DNA from: Acidobacteriota bacterium
GTDB lineage: Bacteria > Acidobacteriota > Terriglobia > Terriglobales > Acidobacteriaceae
Direction of reading: 5' to 3'
Assembly: GCA_021778875.1 (NCBI GenBank)
Contig: JAJYBT010000286.1
Span: 1 to 5,158 of the forward strand
DNA: 5,158 bases
Shown: in pieces, positions 1 through 5,158 of the stretch
Numbering within the stretch: position 1 is the stretch's first letter
Layout of the letters: every line of letters begins with the position of its first letter
Translations under genes and position numbers: made by a program
Notes under the pieces: generated by a model
Told to the model about the DNA's origin: nothing
Seen by the model: the letters and a program-made list of their open reading frames with translations, nothing else
The model's database searches: none

Positions 1-1454
1 AGCGCGATGTTGAGCGCGTTGATGGACTCAAGGTCCAGGTGGTTGGTCGGCTCGTCGAAGATGAGGATGTTGGGCTTGGTGAGGATGAGCTTGCAGAAGA
101 CAAGCCGCGCCTGCTCTCCGCCGGAGAGCGCCTTGGTGGGCTTGGCGCCTTCTTCGCCGCTGAAGAGCATCTGGCCGAGGATGCCGCGAATCTCTTCCAC
201 GTGAGCCTGCGGGTTCCAGCGGTGCAGCCACTCGGCCACGGTCAGGCCGTGCTCAATGGTGGAGCCCACGTCCTGCGGAAAGTAGCCGATCTGGGCCTCG
301 TGACCCCAGAAGACGGTGCCTGCGTCCAGGTTGAACTCCTTGTCTGCCAAGCCCGGATAGTTGGCCAGGATGCTCTTCAGCAGCGTGGTTTTGCCGGCGC
401 CGTTGCGTCCCATCAGGCAGATTTTTTCGCCGCGCAGCACGTTCGCGCTGAAGTTGTCGATCACCGTGTGATCGCCGTAAATCTTCTTGATCTGCTTGAA
501 TTCCAGGACGTGCTTGCCGCTGGGGCGAACCTGATCGAACTTGATGAAGGGGCGCTGGATGTTGGAGCGGGCAAGCTCATTGGTCTGCAGGCGCTCCACC
601 TCCTTGCGTCGGCTGGTGACCTGGGTTGAACGGGTGCCGGCTGCAAACCGCGAGATGAACTCGTTCAGCTGGGCAATCTTCTTTTCGCGCTGGGCGTTCT
701 CTGCCTCAAGCCGCGAGCGGATCTGTGTCTTGGCCATCACCATGTCGTCATAGCCGCCGGTGTAGGTGATGATGGTCTGGTAGTCGATGTCCGCAGTATG
801 CGTGGTCACGCTGTTCAGGAAGTGGCGGTCGTGCGAGATGGTGATGAGCGTGCCGTCGTACTTGAGCAGAAAGTCCTGCAGCCAGTGGATCGAGTCCAGA
901 TCGAGGTAGTTGGTGGGCTCATCGAGCAGCAGTGCCTCGGGCTTGCCGAACAGAGCCTGTGCGAGCAGGATGCGGACCTTCTGGCCGCCCTGCAGCTCGC
1001 CCATCTTGCGCTCGTGCAGGTCTTCGCGAATGTCCAGGCCGTCGAGAAGAATGGCTGCGTCGGACTCGGCGGTGTACCCGTCCTCGTCGCCGATGATGCC
1101 TTCCAACTCGCCCAGGCGCATGCCGTCTTCGTCGGTCATCTCGGCCTTCTCGTAGATGCGGTCGCGCTCTTCCAGCGCGGCCCAGAGGGGCTTGTTGCCC
1201 ATAATGACCGTGTCGATAACGCGATAGGCATCAAAGGCAAACTGGTCCTGGCGAAGGACGCCGAGCTTGCGGGGACGGACGACCGTGCCCTTCTGCGCGT
1301 CAATCTCGCCGGTAAGGATCTTCATGAATGTGGATTTGCCGGCGCCGTTGGGGCCGGTGAGTCCGTAGCGACGGCCGGGGGTAAAGGTGGTGCTGACATC
1401 CTCAAAGAGGACCTTGGAGCCGTAGCGCATGGAGACATTGCTGACGCTGATCAT
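1..1454 (-). CDS. ABC-F family ATP-binding protein, YbiT-like (C-terminus cut off by window edge)
   Basis: Soluble twin-ATPase protein of the ABC-F class, which acts on the ribosome (E-site translation factors or ribosome protection) and has no membrane domain. 484 codons are visible. First ATPase domain: Walker A GPNGAGKST at residues 34-42, signature LQGGQ at 154-158, Walker B ending in DE at 178-179, and H-loop His208 in ISHDRHFLN. A charged linker with helical, coiled-coil character follows at about 240-305. Second domain: Walker A GRNGAGKTT at 349-357, signature LSGGEQ at 443-448, and Walker B ILIFDE at 463-468. The second H-loop and C-terminus lie outside the window; relatives are about 530-545 residues long. 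The ATG at 1452-1454 has AAGGA five bases upstream. The wording around DEPTNYLDL and HTADIDYQTI resembles the YbiT subgroup more than EttA, Uup or antibiotic-resistance ABC-F proteins. Family is near certain; subgroup is likely. It may be co-transcribed with feoAB, but a 170-base gap makes that uncertain. Confidence 0.95.
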   Translation of the reverse strand, partial: MISVSNVSMRYGSKVLFEDVSTTFTPGRRYGLTGPNGAGKSTFMKILTGEIDAQKGTVVRPRKLGVLRQDQFAFDAYRVIDTVIMGNKPLWAALEERDRIYEKAEMTDEDGMRLGELEGIIGDEDGYTAESDAAILLDGLDIREDLHERKMGELQGGQKVRILLAQALFGKPEALLLDEPTNYLDLDSIHWLQDFLLKYDGTLITISHDRHFLNSVTTHTADIDYQTIITYTGGYDDMVMAKTQIRSRLEAENAQREKKIAQLNEFISRFAAGTRSTQVTSRRKEVERLQTNELARSNIQRPFIKFDQVRPSGKHVLEFKQIKKIYGDHTVIDNFSANVLRGEKICLMGRNGAGKTTLLKSILANYPGLADKEFNLDAGTVFWGHEAQIGYFPQDVGSTIEHGLTVAEWLHRWNPQAHVEEIRGILGQMLFSGEEGAKPTKALSGGEQARLVFCKLILTKPNILIFDEPTNHLDLESINALNIA

Positions 1455-1457
1455 TCG

Positions 1458-1464
1458 TTTCCTT
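1458..1464 (-). promoter_or_regulatory. Ribosome binding site of the ABC-F gene
   Basis: The minus strand reads AAGGAAA here, with AAGGA five bases before the ATG at 1454. This is a good Shine-Dalgarno match and fixes the start codon of the ABC-F gene. Confidence 0.7.
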
Positions 1465-1477
1465 GATTCCTGAGCAA

Positions 1478-1509
1478 GGCCCGTAGCGGGGCATGGGCTC
1501 CGCAGGGCC
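1478..1509 (-). repeat. GC-rich hairpin in the feoB to ABC-F gap
   Basis: GGCCC (1478-1482) pairs with GGGCC (1505-1509). Inside it, GCGG (1486-1489) pairs with CCGC (1500-1503), around a loop at about 1492-1497, with small bulges and one mismatch on the minus-strand RNA. On the minus strand the hairpin lies after feoB and ends 13 bases before the ABC-F Shine-Dalgarno. No U-run follows, so it is not a standard intrinsic terminator. It could be an mRNA stabiliser, a weak or Rho-assisted end, or a leader structure of the ABC-F transcript. The pairing is seen in the sequence; the role is not established. Confidence 0.4.
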
Positions 1510-1564
1510 GGTTGATGCTTGAGTTGAAGGCACTTAGCGGGCGCACACGAGGGCAGCCCTGGAA

Positions 1565-1579
1565 GAATTGCCGCAATTC
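1565..1579. repeat. Short perfect inverted repeat downstream of feoB
   Basis: GAATTG (1565-1570) and CAATTC (1574-1579) are separated by CCG. It starts 46 bases after the feoB stop in the direction of feoB transcription. It lacks a convincing U-tract (only CTTCC follows), so it is at most a weak terminator or RNA 3'-end structure. Confidence 0.35.
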
Positions 1580-1624
1580 CAGTTTCTCACAGGTGCGGCG
1601 AAATTCAGGCAAATGCGCTGCTGG

Positions 1625-3538
1625 TCAGCGCAGAAAGTACATTGCCAGGTGATTGACGGCAAAGGCCGCGCTATAGGCCAGCACCAGCATGTAGGCAAAT
1701 TGCAGGGCAGGCCACTTCCAGCTGTTGGTTTCGCGCTTAACCACGGCCATGGTGGAGGTGCACTGCATGGCGAAAGCGAAGAAGATCATCAGCGCCAAAG
1801 CCCCGCCAAGGGTGACATCGCTGCGCAGCGCGGCGTGGAGGTTGAGCGTCTGGGTGCTCGGGTCGGCTCCATACAGTGTGCCCATGGTGCTGACCATCAC
1901 CTCGCGGGCCAGCACGCTGGAAATGAGGCCGATGCCGATCTTCCAGTTGAAGCCGAGCGGCGCAATGGCCGGCTCGATAAAGTGCCCCATGCGGCCGACC
2001 ATGCTGTCGGCAAGCTGCGGAGCGGTATAGTGGCCTCCGGCAACCGGGACGGGCGGGATGTGGGCCAGCACCCAGAGCGCCATCGTGACGCTGAGAATGA
2101 TGGTTCCTGCCTGATGCAGAAAGACGCGGGCGCGGTCCACCAGGCGGATGCCGAGCGAGCGCAGCGTGGGCATGCGGTACTGTGGCAGCTCCAGGATGAA
2201 GGGCGTCTCGCTGGACTTGAGGACGGAGCTCTTCAGGAGCCAGGCAGTGGGCATGGCGGCGACGAATCCGGCGAGATACAGGCCGAGCATCACCATGGTC
2301 TGCAGACCAAGAAATCCGTGCAGATACGTCCGGTTGGGGATGAAGGCCGCAATGAGCAGCATGTAGACCGGCAGACGTGCGGAGCATGTCATGAAGGGCG
2401 TGACGAGAATGGTGGCCAGGCGATCGCGGCGGTTCTCAATGGTGCGCGTGGCCATGATGGCCGGAACGGCGCATGCATAGGCGGAGAGCAGCGGAATGAA
2501 GGCTTTGCCGTTCAGGCCGGTGGTGCGCATGACGCGGTCGGCAATGAGCGCGGCGCGAGCCAGGTAACCGGAGTCCTCCAGGATACCGATAAAGAGAAAG
2601 AGCAGAAGAATCTGCGGCAGGAAGACAAGGACGGAAGAGACACCCTTCCACGCGCCGTCGATGAGCAGAGACTGAATCCAGCCGGCGGGCAGGAAGGGAC
2701 GGACAAGCTCTGCGGCGCGGGCAAGCAGATCTCCAAAGCCGTCCGAGAGCGGCTGGCCAATGGCGAAGACCACTTCAAAGACGCCGATGACAACCATGAG
2801 AAAGAGCAGCGGGCCCCAGATTCGGTGGAGCAGCAAGTTGTCGAGCTTGCGGCTGCTCTCTGCCGAGAGCGGAGCGCGGTACCCGGTCCGACGGCTGACC
2901 TGCGCGGCCCACGTGTGGGTGCTGGCAGCGTTGCCCAGGACGGGGAGCGTAAGCGGCTTGGCGGACTGGCGGGCAGACTGCTGGTTGAGAAAAAGTGTGA
3001 CCGCTTCAAGCCCGGTACCGCGGACTGCACTGATCTGTGCCACGGGCGCGCCAAGCTCACGGGCAAGCTTCAGGGCGTCAATCTCGCCGCCGCGCGCCTC
3101 CATCAGATCCGACATGTTGAGCAGGACAAGGGTGGGCAGGCCGAGCGCAAGAACAGGCGCGGCAAGCATGAGCTGGCGTGTCAGGTGCAGGGAATCGAGG
3201 ACCAGCAGGACGGCGTCCGGCTTGGGCGTGCCGGGCATCTTGCCTTTGAGCACATCCACGGAGACGCGGGCATCCTCCGAGTAGGGTGAAAGCGAGTAGA
3301 CACCGGGCAGGTCGATGAGTGTGAGGTCGTCCCGGCCAACGCCGGACATAAGCCCCATGCGCTGCTCAACGGTGACGCCAGGATAGTTGGCAACTTTCTG
3401 GCGCAGGCCAGTCAGTCGATTGAAAAGAGTAGACTTGCCCGCGTTGGGTGGGCCGATGAGCACAACCGTGCTGAGTGCTCCCTGGGGTGGAGGAGCGGCA
3501 GGAGGTTCATAGGCCGTAGGCGTGCAGCAGGAACTCAT
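1625..3538 (-). CDS. feoB: Ferrous iron transport protein B (FeoB), GTPase-coupled Fe(II) permease
   Basis: Inner-membrane Fe(II) importer, 637 residues, complete. The cytosolic G domain is near the N-terminus: G1 GPPNAGKST at 29-37, the YPGVTVE switch region at 52-58, G3 DLPG at 76-79, G4 NMSD at 141-144, and G5-like ISAVRGTG at 169-176. A short helical domain leads to the membrane part from about residue 240. The first Gate domain contains GYLARAALIADR (324-335), the CAVP motif with Cys356, MATRTIE, and TCSARLPVY with Cys385. The second Gate region has LAREVMVSTMGTLYG, then MQCTSTMAVVKRET with Cys593 and a final hydrophobic segment. It is shorter than the 773-residue E. coli protein but within the usual family range. 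The ATG at 3536-3538 overlaps the feoA stop (ATGA) and has GAGGT six bases upstream. Unusual points are a Pro/Ala-rich N-terminal lead of about 20 residues with adjacent cysteines (MSSCC), and Pro instead of the common Asn at position 30. Identification is very secure. Confidence 0.98.
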   Translation of the reverse strand: MSSCCTPTAYEPPAAPPPQGALSTVVLIGPPNAGKSTLFNRLTGLRQKVANYPGVTVEQRMGLMSGVGRDDLTLIDLPGVYSLSPYSEDARVSVDVLKGKMPGTPKPDAVLLVLDSLHLTRQLMLAAPVLALGLPTLVLLNMSDLMEARGGEIDALKLARELGAPVAQISAVRGTGLEAVTLFLNQQSARQSAKPLTLPVLGNAASTHTWAAQVSRRTGYRAPLSAESSRKLDNLLLHRIWGPLLFLMVVIGVFEVVFAIGQPLSDGFGDLLARAAELVRPFLPAGWIQSLLIDGAWKGVSSVLVFLPQILLLFLFIGILEDSGYLARAALIADRVMRTTGLNGKAFIPLLSAYACAVPAIMATRTIENRRDRLATILVTPFMTCSARLPVYMLLIAAFIPNRTYLHGFLGLQTMVMLGLYLAGFVAAMPTAWLLKSSVLKSSETPFILELPQYRMPTLRSLGIRLVDRARVFLHQAGTIILSVTMALWVLAHIPPVPVAGGHYTAPQLADSMVGRMGHFIEPAIAPLGFNWKIGIGLISSVLAREVMVSTMGTLYGADPSTQTLNLHAALRSDVTLGGALALMIFFAFAMQCTSTMAVVKRETNSWKWPALQFAYMLVLAYSAAFAVNHLAMYFLR

Positions 3539-3831
3539 CGGGTGACCTCAACGAGTTGCTGGGGGTGGAGAATCTCGGGTTCGGAGACGTCGCCGGTGCG
3601 GACACGAATCGACTTTGCGGTTTCCACACGCAGGGCAATCTCCATGCCATCAATGCTGTAGACGGTGGGATCGCCCGCAGGGGCGCGGCGCAGGGCGGTA
3701 ACGCGGGCATCGGGCACAAAGCCCATGTGCATGAGGTGATTCTGTACGGATTCAGGGAGATCGAGGGCCACAAGGACCCCGCTCTCGCCAATCTTCAACT
3801 CGCTAAGCACGCTCAACCGCCGGACTCCCAT
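3535..3831 (-). CDS. feoA: Ferrous iron transport protein A (FeoA), SH3-like partner of FeoB
   Basis: Small cytosolic SH3-like protein that works with FeoB in Fe(II) uptake; 98 residues from the chosen start. The family pattern is clear: LSELKIGESGVLVAL, then HLMHMGFVPDARVTALRRAP, GDPTVY, IDGMEIALR, and ETAKSIRV near the end. About 18 residues (GDVSEPEILHPQQLVEVTR) follow the core domain. It is the first gene of the feoAB operon; its TGA overlaps the feoB ATG, which implies translational coupling. The start is uncertain. The ATG at 3831 has no obvious Shine-Dalgarno. A TTG at 3816 or GTG at 3810 would sit behind a GGAG. A more upstream ATG at 3948 has a G-rich site before it, but the best promoter (3884-3913) lies downstream of that ATG, so I reject it for the main transcript. 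The gene call is secure; the first few residues are not. Confidence 0.93.
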   Translation of the reverse strand: MGVRRLSVLSELKIGESGVLVALDLPESVQNHLMHMGFVPDARVTALRRAPAGDPTVYSIDGMEIALRVETAKSIRVRTGDVSEPEILHPQQLVEVTR

Positions 3832-3883
3832 GGACTGCCGGAAAGGTAGCACCGTGAAACTACGACCGGAATAGTCGGACTTC

Positions 3884-3913
3884 AGTATACGACCAATTTG
3901 GTCTGATTCGCAA
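3884..3913 (-). promoter_or_regulatory. Predicted sigma-70 type promoter of feoAB
   Basis: On the minus strand, TTGCGA (3908-3913, 4 of 6 consensus bases) and TATACT (3884-3889, 5 of 6) are 18 bases apart. Transcription should start near 3877, leaving a leader of roughly 45 bases before the ATG at 3831. The position supports a feoA start downstream of 3880. Nothing else in this gap gives as good a -10 element facing feoA. Confidence 0.6.
3891..3903. promoter_or_regulatory. Candidate operator in the feoAB promoter spacer
   Basis: A perfect inverted repeat, GACCAA-T-TTGGTC, sits between the -35 and -10 elements of the feoAB promoter. A dimeric repressor bound here would block RNA polymerase directly. 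Iron uptake operons are normally repressed in iron-rich cells by Fur, DtxR/MntR or Rrf2-type proteins, but this sequence does not match the classical Fur box or the DtxR/IdeR box that I know. The symmetry is seen directly; regulator identity is unknown. Confidence 0.5.
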
Positions 3914-4019
3914 ATAACACGCGATAAAACCTGTTTGACCGCACTCATGCCATAACCCCCTGGGGATGGAGCGGCGGCTGGCACTGGAACCGCCGGTCCG
4001 GATGCAAAACCATGATGCA

Positions 4020-4038
4020 TTCCGAGAACTGCTCGGAA
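4020..4038. repeat. Inverted repeat TTCCGAG-N5-CTCGGAA
   Basis: Seven perfectly paired bases on each side (4020-4026 and 4032-4038) of a five-base spacer. It is about 107 bases upstream of the -35 box of feoAB and about 105 bases before the rightward start codon. A T-run (4049-4053) follows only after a ten-base gap, so a terminator is unlikely in this setting. A protein-binding site is more plausible. Confidence 0.4.
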
Positions 4039-4062
4039 GCTCAACAGATTTTTATCAGTGTT

Positions 4063-4092
4063 CCGCAATGCGGTGATATGACTTATATCACC
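4063..4092. promoter_or_regulatory. Two touching inverted repeats, candidate operator of the small gene
   Basis: CCGCA-A-TGCGG (4063-4073) abuts and shares two bases with GGTGATAT-N5-ATATCACC (4072-4092), an eight-base perfect dyad with spacer GACTT. The second dyad ends immediately before the ATG at 4093 and 50 bases before the gene start at 4143. It has the look of a dimeric regulator site, or of a leader hairpin if transcription begins upstream. The TCAC/GTGA spacing (11 bases) does not fit the CRP/FNR pattern, which needs six. Confidence 0.45.
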
Positions 4093-4146
4093 ATGCCCAG
4101 TGTTCGTGCGACGCTGGAGGAGGATGAAAGCAGGAGAGTTGGATGA
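4093..4146 (+). CDS. Possible 17-residue leader ORF overlapping the next gene
   Basis: ATG at 4093 opens a 17-codon frame (MPSVRATLEEDESRRVG) whose TGA at 4144-4146 overlaps the ATG at 4143 in an ATGA junction. Such an overlap would allow translational coupling. There is no Shine-Dalgarno before it, and the ATG directly follows a strong dyad, so translation is doubtful. The overlap may be chance, and the downstream gene has its own good ribosome binding site. Confidence 0.2.
   Translation: MPSVRATLEEDESRRVG
4132..4136 (+). promoter_or_regulatory. Ribosome binding site of the small TPR-like gene
   Basis: AGGAG lies six bases before the ATG at 4143. This is a strong match with good spacing and decides that start codon. 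Confidence 0.75.
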
Positions 4147-4445
4147 CCAAGGCCGAGTTTGAGAAGACGCTGGCGCAAGCGGCGCCGCCGCAGGGTCTGA
4201 GCGCTCCACTGGCCGCGCTGTGGTGGGATGCGAAGGGGGACTGGTCCAGGGCGCACGGGCTGGTGGACGACCGGAGCGACCGTAACGGCATGGCGGTACA
4301 TGCCTACCTGCATCGCAAGGAGGGTGTGCTGTGGAATGCGGACTACTGGTATGGGCGCGCAGGACGCACGTTCCATCGCGAGGATCTGGAAGACGAGCGG
4401 CAGGCGCTTGTGGAAGGCCTGCTGTCGGCGGAGAGCAGAAGTTGA
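4143..4445 (+). CDS. Conserved small Trp/Tyr-rich protein with TPR-like helical motifs, function unknown
   Basis: 100 residues, predicted soluble and cytosolic; no signal peptide or membrane segment. Two segments look like paired helices of a TPR/Sel1 type: ALWWDAKGDWSRAHGLVDD (25-43) and VHAYLHRKEGVLWNADYWYG (52-71), the latter followed by RAGR. The Gly/Ala/Trp/Tyr spacing, with small residues at the helix packing positions, is what suggests this. I recall similar hypothetical proteins, with an ALW-DAKGDW-AH then VHAYLHRKEGD..NA.YWY.RAGR pattern, in several bacterial phyla, but none with a known role. The C-terminal 25 residues are acidic and helical. The gene has its own ribosome binding site, is divergent from feoA, and reads toward nifJ 261 bases downstream. 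It is a real gene by codon pattern and family resemblance. A protein-protein contact role is possible but only inferred. Confidence 0.85.
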   Translation: MTKAEFEKTLAQAAPPQGLSAPLAALWWDAKGDWSRAHGLVDDRSDRNGMAVHAYLHRKEGVLWNADYWYGRAGRTFHREDLEDERQALVEGLLSAESRS

Positions 4446-4514
4446 GGCGCCCGGAAATGTGGACGCAATCGCCAGATTGGGGCCAGCTTCGCATTAGCGG
4501 GTATAAGTTTGCAG

Positions 4515-4613
4515 TCGCATAACACACTGCGAACGGAAATATTTCAGGGCATGGAAGGGGAGGATGCGCATACGTCGCACTGTGGGACTTGTACCGCAGT
4601 GCGATAAATCGCA
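4515..4613. promoter_or_regulatory. Cluster of TCGCA/TGCGA half-sites upstream of nifJ
   Basis: Five copies of TCGCA or its complement occur in 99 bases: TCGCA at 4515, TGCGA at 4528, TCGCA at 4575, TGCGA at 4600 and TCGCA at 4609. They form three nested dyads: TCGCA-N8-TGCGA (4515-4532), TCGCACTG-N14-CAGTGCGA (4575-4604) and TGCGAT-AA-ATCGCA (4600-4613). GGGACT (4584-4589) can also pair with AGTCCC (4613-4618). A perfect ten-base palindrome, GAAATATTTC, lies between them at 4536-4545. The arrangement suggests multiple sites for one DNA-binding protein, or alternative RNA hairpins in a long nifJ leader. Pattern is directly seen; function inferred. Confidence 0.45.
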
Positions 4614-4620
4614 GTCCCCC

Positions 4621-4636
4621 TGTGTCACTCATCACA
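4621..4636. promoter_or_regulatory. CRP/FNR-family type binding box upstream of nifJ
   Basis: TGTGT-CACTCA-TCACA matches the CRP-type consensus TGTGA-N6-TCACA at 9 of 10 defined positions. Its right edge is 70 bases before the nifJ ATG, so with a leader of about 35-40 bases it would be centred near -41, a usual activator position. CRP/FNR-superfamily proteins commonly control low-oxygen and fermentative genes, which would suit nifJ. I see no clear -10 element at the matching place (near 4658-4663), so this remains a candidate. Confidence 0.4.
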
Positions 4637-4691
4637 GCGGCTCATTCACGCAGCGAAGAGACTCACCCTAGCGGATTTACTGCATCCGTGA

Positions 4692-5158
<467 letters not shown>

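Larger units (their letters stand above)
3832..4142. other. Divergent control region between feoA and the small TPR-like gene
   Basis: 311 bases with no full-size gene. From left to right it holds the feoA leader, the feoAB promoter with its internal palindrome (3884-3913), a TCGCA..GCGA element overlapping the -35 box (3908-3924), a loose GC hairpin (CGGCGG 3972-3977 with CCGCCG 3990-3995), and three inverted repeats (4020-4038, 4063-4073, 4072-4092). It ends with a 17-codon mini-ORF and the ribosome binding site of the rightward gene. I could not find a convincing -35/-10 pair for the rightward gene. Confidence 0.7.

Noticed and set aside
39..1466. Plus-strand frames of 196 and 222 codons opposite the ABC-F gene
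   Set aside because: Antisense shadows of a gene with both Walker A and Walker B motifs in the correct frame; no independent family resemblance.
1565..1579. Intrinsic terminator for feoB
   Set aside because: The stem is only six pairs and no U-run follows on the minus strand, so I list it only as an inverted repeat.
1568..3289. 573-codon open frame on the plus strand opposite feoB
   Set aside because: It lies antisense to a complete, highly conserved FeoB. Its composition (rich in Gly, His, Gln, Asp, Glu, Arg) and lack of any motif are typical of the complement of a GC-rich gene.
3954..3960. G-rich site before an ATG at 3948 as the true feoA start
   Set aside because: The best promoter (3884-3913) lies downstream of this ATG, and the added 39 residues do not resemble FeoA.
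4020..4053. Intrinsic terminator on the plus strand
   Set aside because: A seven-pair stem is followed by a T-run only after about ten bases, and no plus-strand gene ends upstream of it.
4477..4507. Promoter TTGGGG/TATAAG for nifJ
   Set aside because: The -35 match is poor and the 19-base spacer is long; not good enough to call.
3535..4635. 366-codon minus-strand frame ending at the feoA stop
   Set aside because: Only the last roughly 98 codons look like FeoA. The rest crosses the feoAB promoter and runs antisense to the small conserved gene, with low-complexity Pro/Ser/Arg content.

Overview
The window is dense, GC-rich bacterial DNA (estimated by eye at about 60% G+C) holding five protein-coding genes. 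Two strand blocks diverge from a control region near 3.83-4.14 kb. The FeoA/FeoB, ABC-F and PFOR sequences look to me like those of Acidobacteriota (Acidobacteriaceae/Terriglobia). That is an impression from protein wording, not a database result, so treat it as moderate confidence.

Left block, all on the minus strand and read from right to left. feoA (start near 3831, stop at 3535) overlaps feoB (3538-1625) by an ATGA junction; together they form a ferrous iron uptake operon. After a 170-base gap comes a YbiT-like ABC-F ATPase (start 1454), which runs off the left edge with its last roughly 50 residues missing. The gap holds two inverted repeats and a good ribosome binding site for the ABC-F gene, but no U-tract terminator.

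Divergent control region, 3832-4142. A recognisable promoter for feoAB (TTGCGA, 18-base spacer, TATACT on the minus strand) carries a perfect inverted repeat, GACCAA-T-TTGGTC, inside its spacer. This is a strong candidate operator for an iron- or redox-responsive repressor I cannot name. Three further inverted repeats lie between this promoter and the rightward gene.

Right block, plus strand. A 100-residue Trp/Tyr-rich protein of a conserved but uncharacterised TPR-like family (4143-4445) is followed by a 261-base gap, then the first 150 codons of nifJ, pyruvate:ferredoxin (flavodoxin) oxidoreductase, which runs off the right edge. The gap is rich in symmetrical elements: five TCGCA/TGCGA half-sites within 99 bases, and a CRP/FNR-type box (TGTGT-N6-TCACA, 9 of 10 consensus positions) 71-86 bases before the nifJ start.

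Functionally, Fe(II) import lies next to an oxygen-sensitive iron-sulfur enzyme of fermentative or low-oxygen pyruvate metabolism. The FNR-like box and a similar TCGCA..TAACAC..GCGA string at both promoters suggest, but do not prove, common control. I found no tRNA, rRNA, CRISPR array, insertion sequence or phage gene, and nothing that amounts to a clear new system. The most interesting part is the regulatory DNA between the genes.
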